Positions 63,428-64,000 of a stretch of 64,000 bases of DNA are shown piece by piece. The notes beneath the pieces were generated by a model, which saw only the letters and a program-made list of their open reading frames with translations, was not told the DNA's origin and did no database searches. The DNA lies in contig CBDDEH010000003.1 of NCBI GenBank assembly GCA_965226865.1, positions 744,001 to 808,000 on the forward strand. The letters run 5' to 3'. The stretch's first letter is position 1. Each line of letters opens with the position of its first letter. Source of the DNA: CBDDEH01 sp965226865 (GTDB lineage: Bacteria > Chloroflexota > Dehalococcoidia > Lucifugimonadales > JAGWBF01). A program made the position numbers and the translations under genes.

Positions 63428-63715
63428 CTAACCAGAGATGCTTTTGGTGAACTGGTCCACATGTATTGCCGGAAGGCTCATTATCTCCACCGTTCCTCGT
63501 GAACCGAGCTCCACCGAAAGCCTGGCAACAGCCTCGTTATCGGGAGCTTCAACGATGCTTATGAAGTCATACTGACCCAGAACGGCGTACTGGCCTATCA
63601 CCCGGGCCCCTAAGGACTCGATCTCTTTGTTCACTTCCGCGATCCGCCCTGGACGTTGTTTAATGGTCTTGCGACCCTCCTCGGTCAACTTGCTGAGTAA
63701 GACATAAGTGGCCAT
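63428..63715 (-). CDS. GYD-domain protein
   Basis: 95 aa from the ATG at 63715 (a longer reading starts five codons upstream). TYVLLSKLTEEGRKTIKQRP and VIGQYAVLGQYDFISIVEAP include the GQYD variant of the GYD signature, a ferredoxin-like dimeric alpha-beta fold. The biochemical role of the family is not established; members often sit near stress genes. Confidence 0.8.
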   Translation of the reverse strand: MATYVLLSKLTEEGRKTIKQRPGRIAEVNKEIESLGARVIGQYAVLGQYDFISIVEAPDNEAVARLSVELGSRGTVEIMSLPAIHVDQFTKSISG

Positions 63716-63858
63716 AGCTCCCCCTCTCTGCATTAGCCTGAAAGTTCAGCCAGCTACGGTGTCAACACCCATTATCATCCCTCTAGCCTTATCTGTACAG
63801 ACTGATATACTTTCGATATCAGGACGATTCCGGAGCCCCTACACAAGGAGGGACACAA

Positions 63859-64000
63859 ATGGCGGTCAAGGTGCTAATCGAGAGGTGGGTCAAATCCGGA
63901 CAGGACGAGGCCGTTTGGAACTTATTGCGAGACCTGCGGAGCGAGGCTGTCAGGCAAAGAGGTTATCTGTACGGCGAGACCTGGCATTCCGTGGACAAAC
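63859..64000 (+). CDS. Partial antibiotic-biosynthesis-monooxygenase-like protein
   Basis: The first 47 residues are visible before the window ends: VKVLIERWVKSGQDEAVWNL, then RDLRSEAVRQRGYLYGETWH. This fits the ABM dimeric alpha/beta-barrel fold. ACAAGGAGGGAC is a strong ribosome site before the ATG. The 3' end is outside the window. Confidence 0.7.
   Translation, partial: MAVKVLIERWVKSGQDEAVWNLLRDLRSEAVRQRGYLYGETWHSVDK

Overview
The window reads as a bacterial chromosome segment of moderately high G+C. Chloroflexota (Dehalococcoidia/SAR202-like) is my best guess. It rests on the mix of an old-yellow-enzyme/MFS/SDR/amidohydrolase catabolic cluster, a fibronectin-like secreted protein and many insertion sequences. 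No rRNA or tRNA gene fixes the identity, so this is tentative. No CRISPR array is visible.

The left half (about 0.2-31.5 kb) is a defence and mobile-element island. In order it holds an ApeA-like HEPN protein; two DUF5131/TcmP loci (3.1-5.0 kb, and 9.3-10.7 kb truncated by an IS3-family element); a zinc-ribbon/HEPN-like protein; an aspartic-protease pair; a DUF6364-PIN toxin-antitoxin pair; an excisionase-type HTH gene with a PIN remnant; a four-gene Qat anti-phage locus (16.7-21.6 kb); a GNAT-PIN fusion overlapping an ASCH gene (21.7-24.4 kb); a HEPN/RES toxin-like gene split by an IS21 element with a 6-bp target duplication; and a trypsin-like protease operon cut at its 5' end by an IS3-family element. 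A GAF-PAS-kinase-receiver-OmpR one-protein regulator and an NmrA-like SDR (12.9-16.3 kb) sit inside this region.

The middle (32.9-44.1 kb) holds a three-gene S49 peptidase/DUF4350-like/lipoprotein operon, a second lipoprotein, gene fragments, a broken SNF2-type helicase, and an IS110-IS110-IS1182 cluster. The two IS110 genes are divergent across about 280 bp.

The right part (44.3-64 kb) is more housekeeping and catabolic. It has a 5'-3' exonuclease, an NADH:flavin oxidoreductase, an MFS transporter, two SDRs, an alpha/beta hydrolase, an amidohydrolase split by a second copy of the IS3-family element (4-bp duplication), a PH-like membrane protein, an RTX-repeat secreted protein, a DUF2807 lipoprotein, and a paired ABC exporter broken by frameshifts and an amber codon. 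These are followed by a cyclic-nucleotide-binding/UspA cluster behind a recognisable promoter with tandem operator-like sites, a GYD-domain protein, and a partial monooxygenase-like gene.

Single-base frameshifts, several in homopolymer runs, disrupt unrelated genes across the whole window. Some are probably sequence errors rather than real decay, so each 'pseudogene' call here is conditional on the read.
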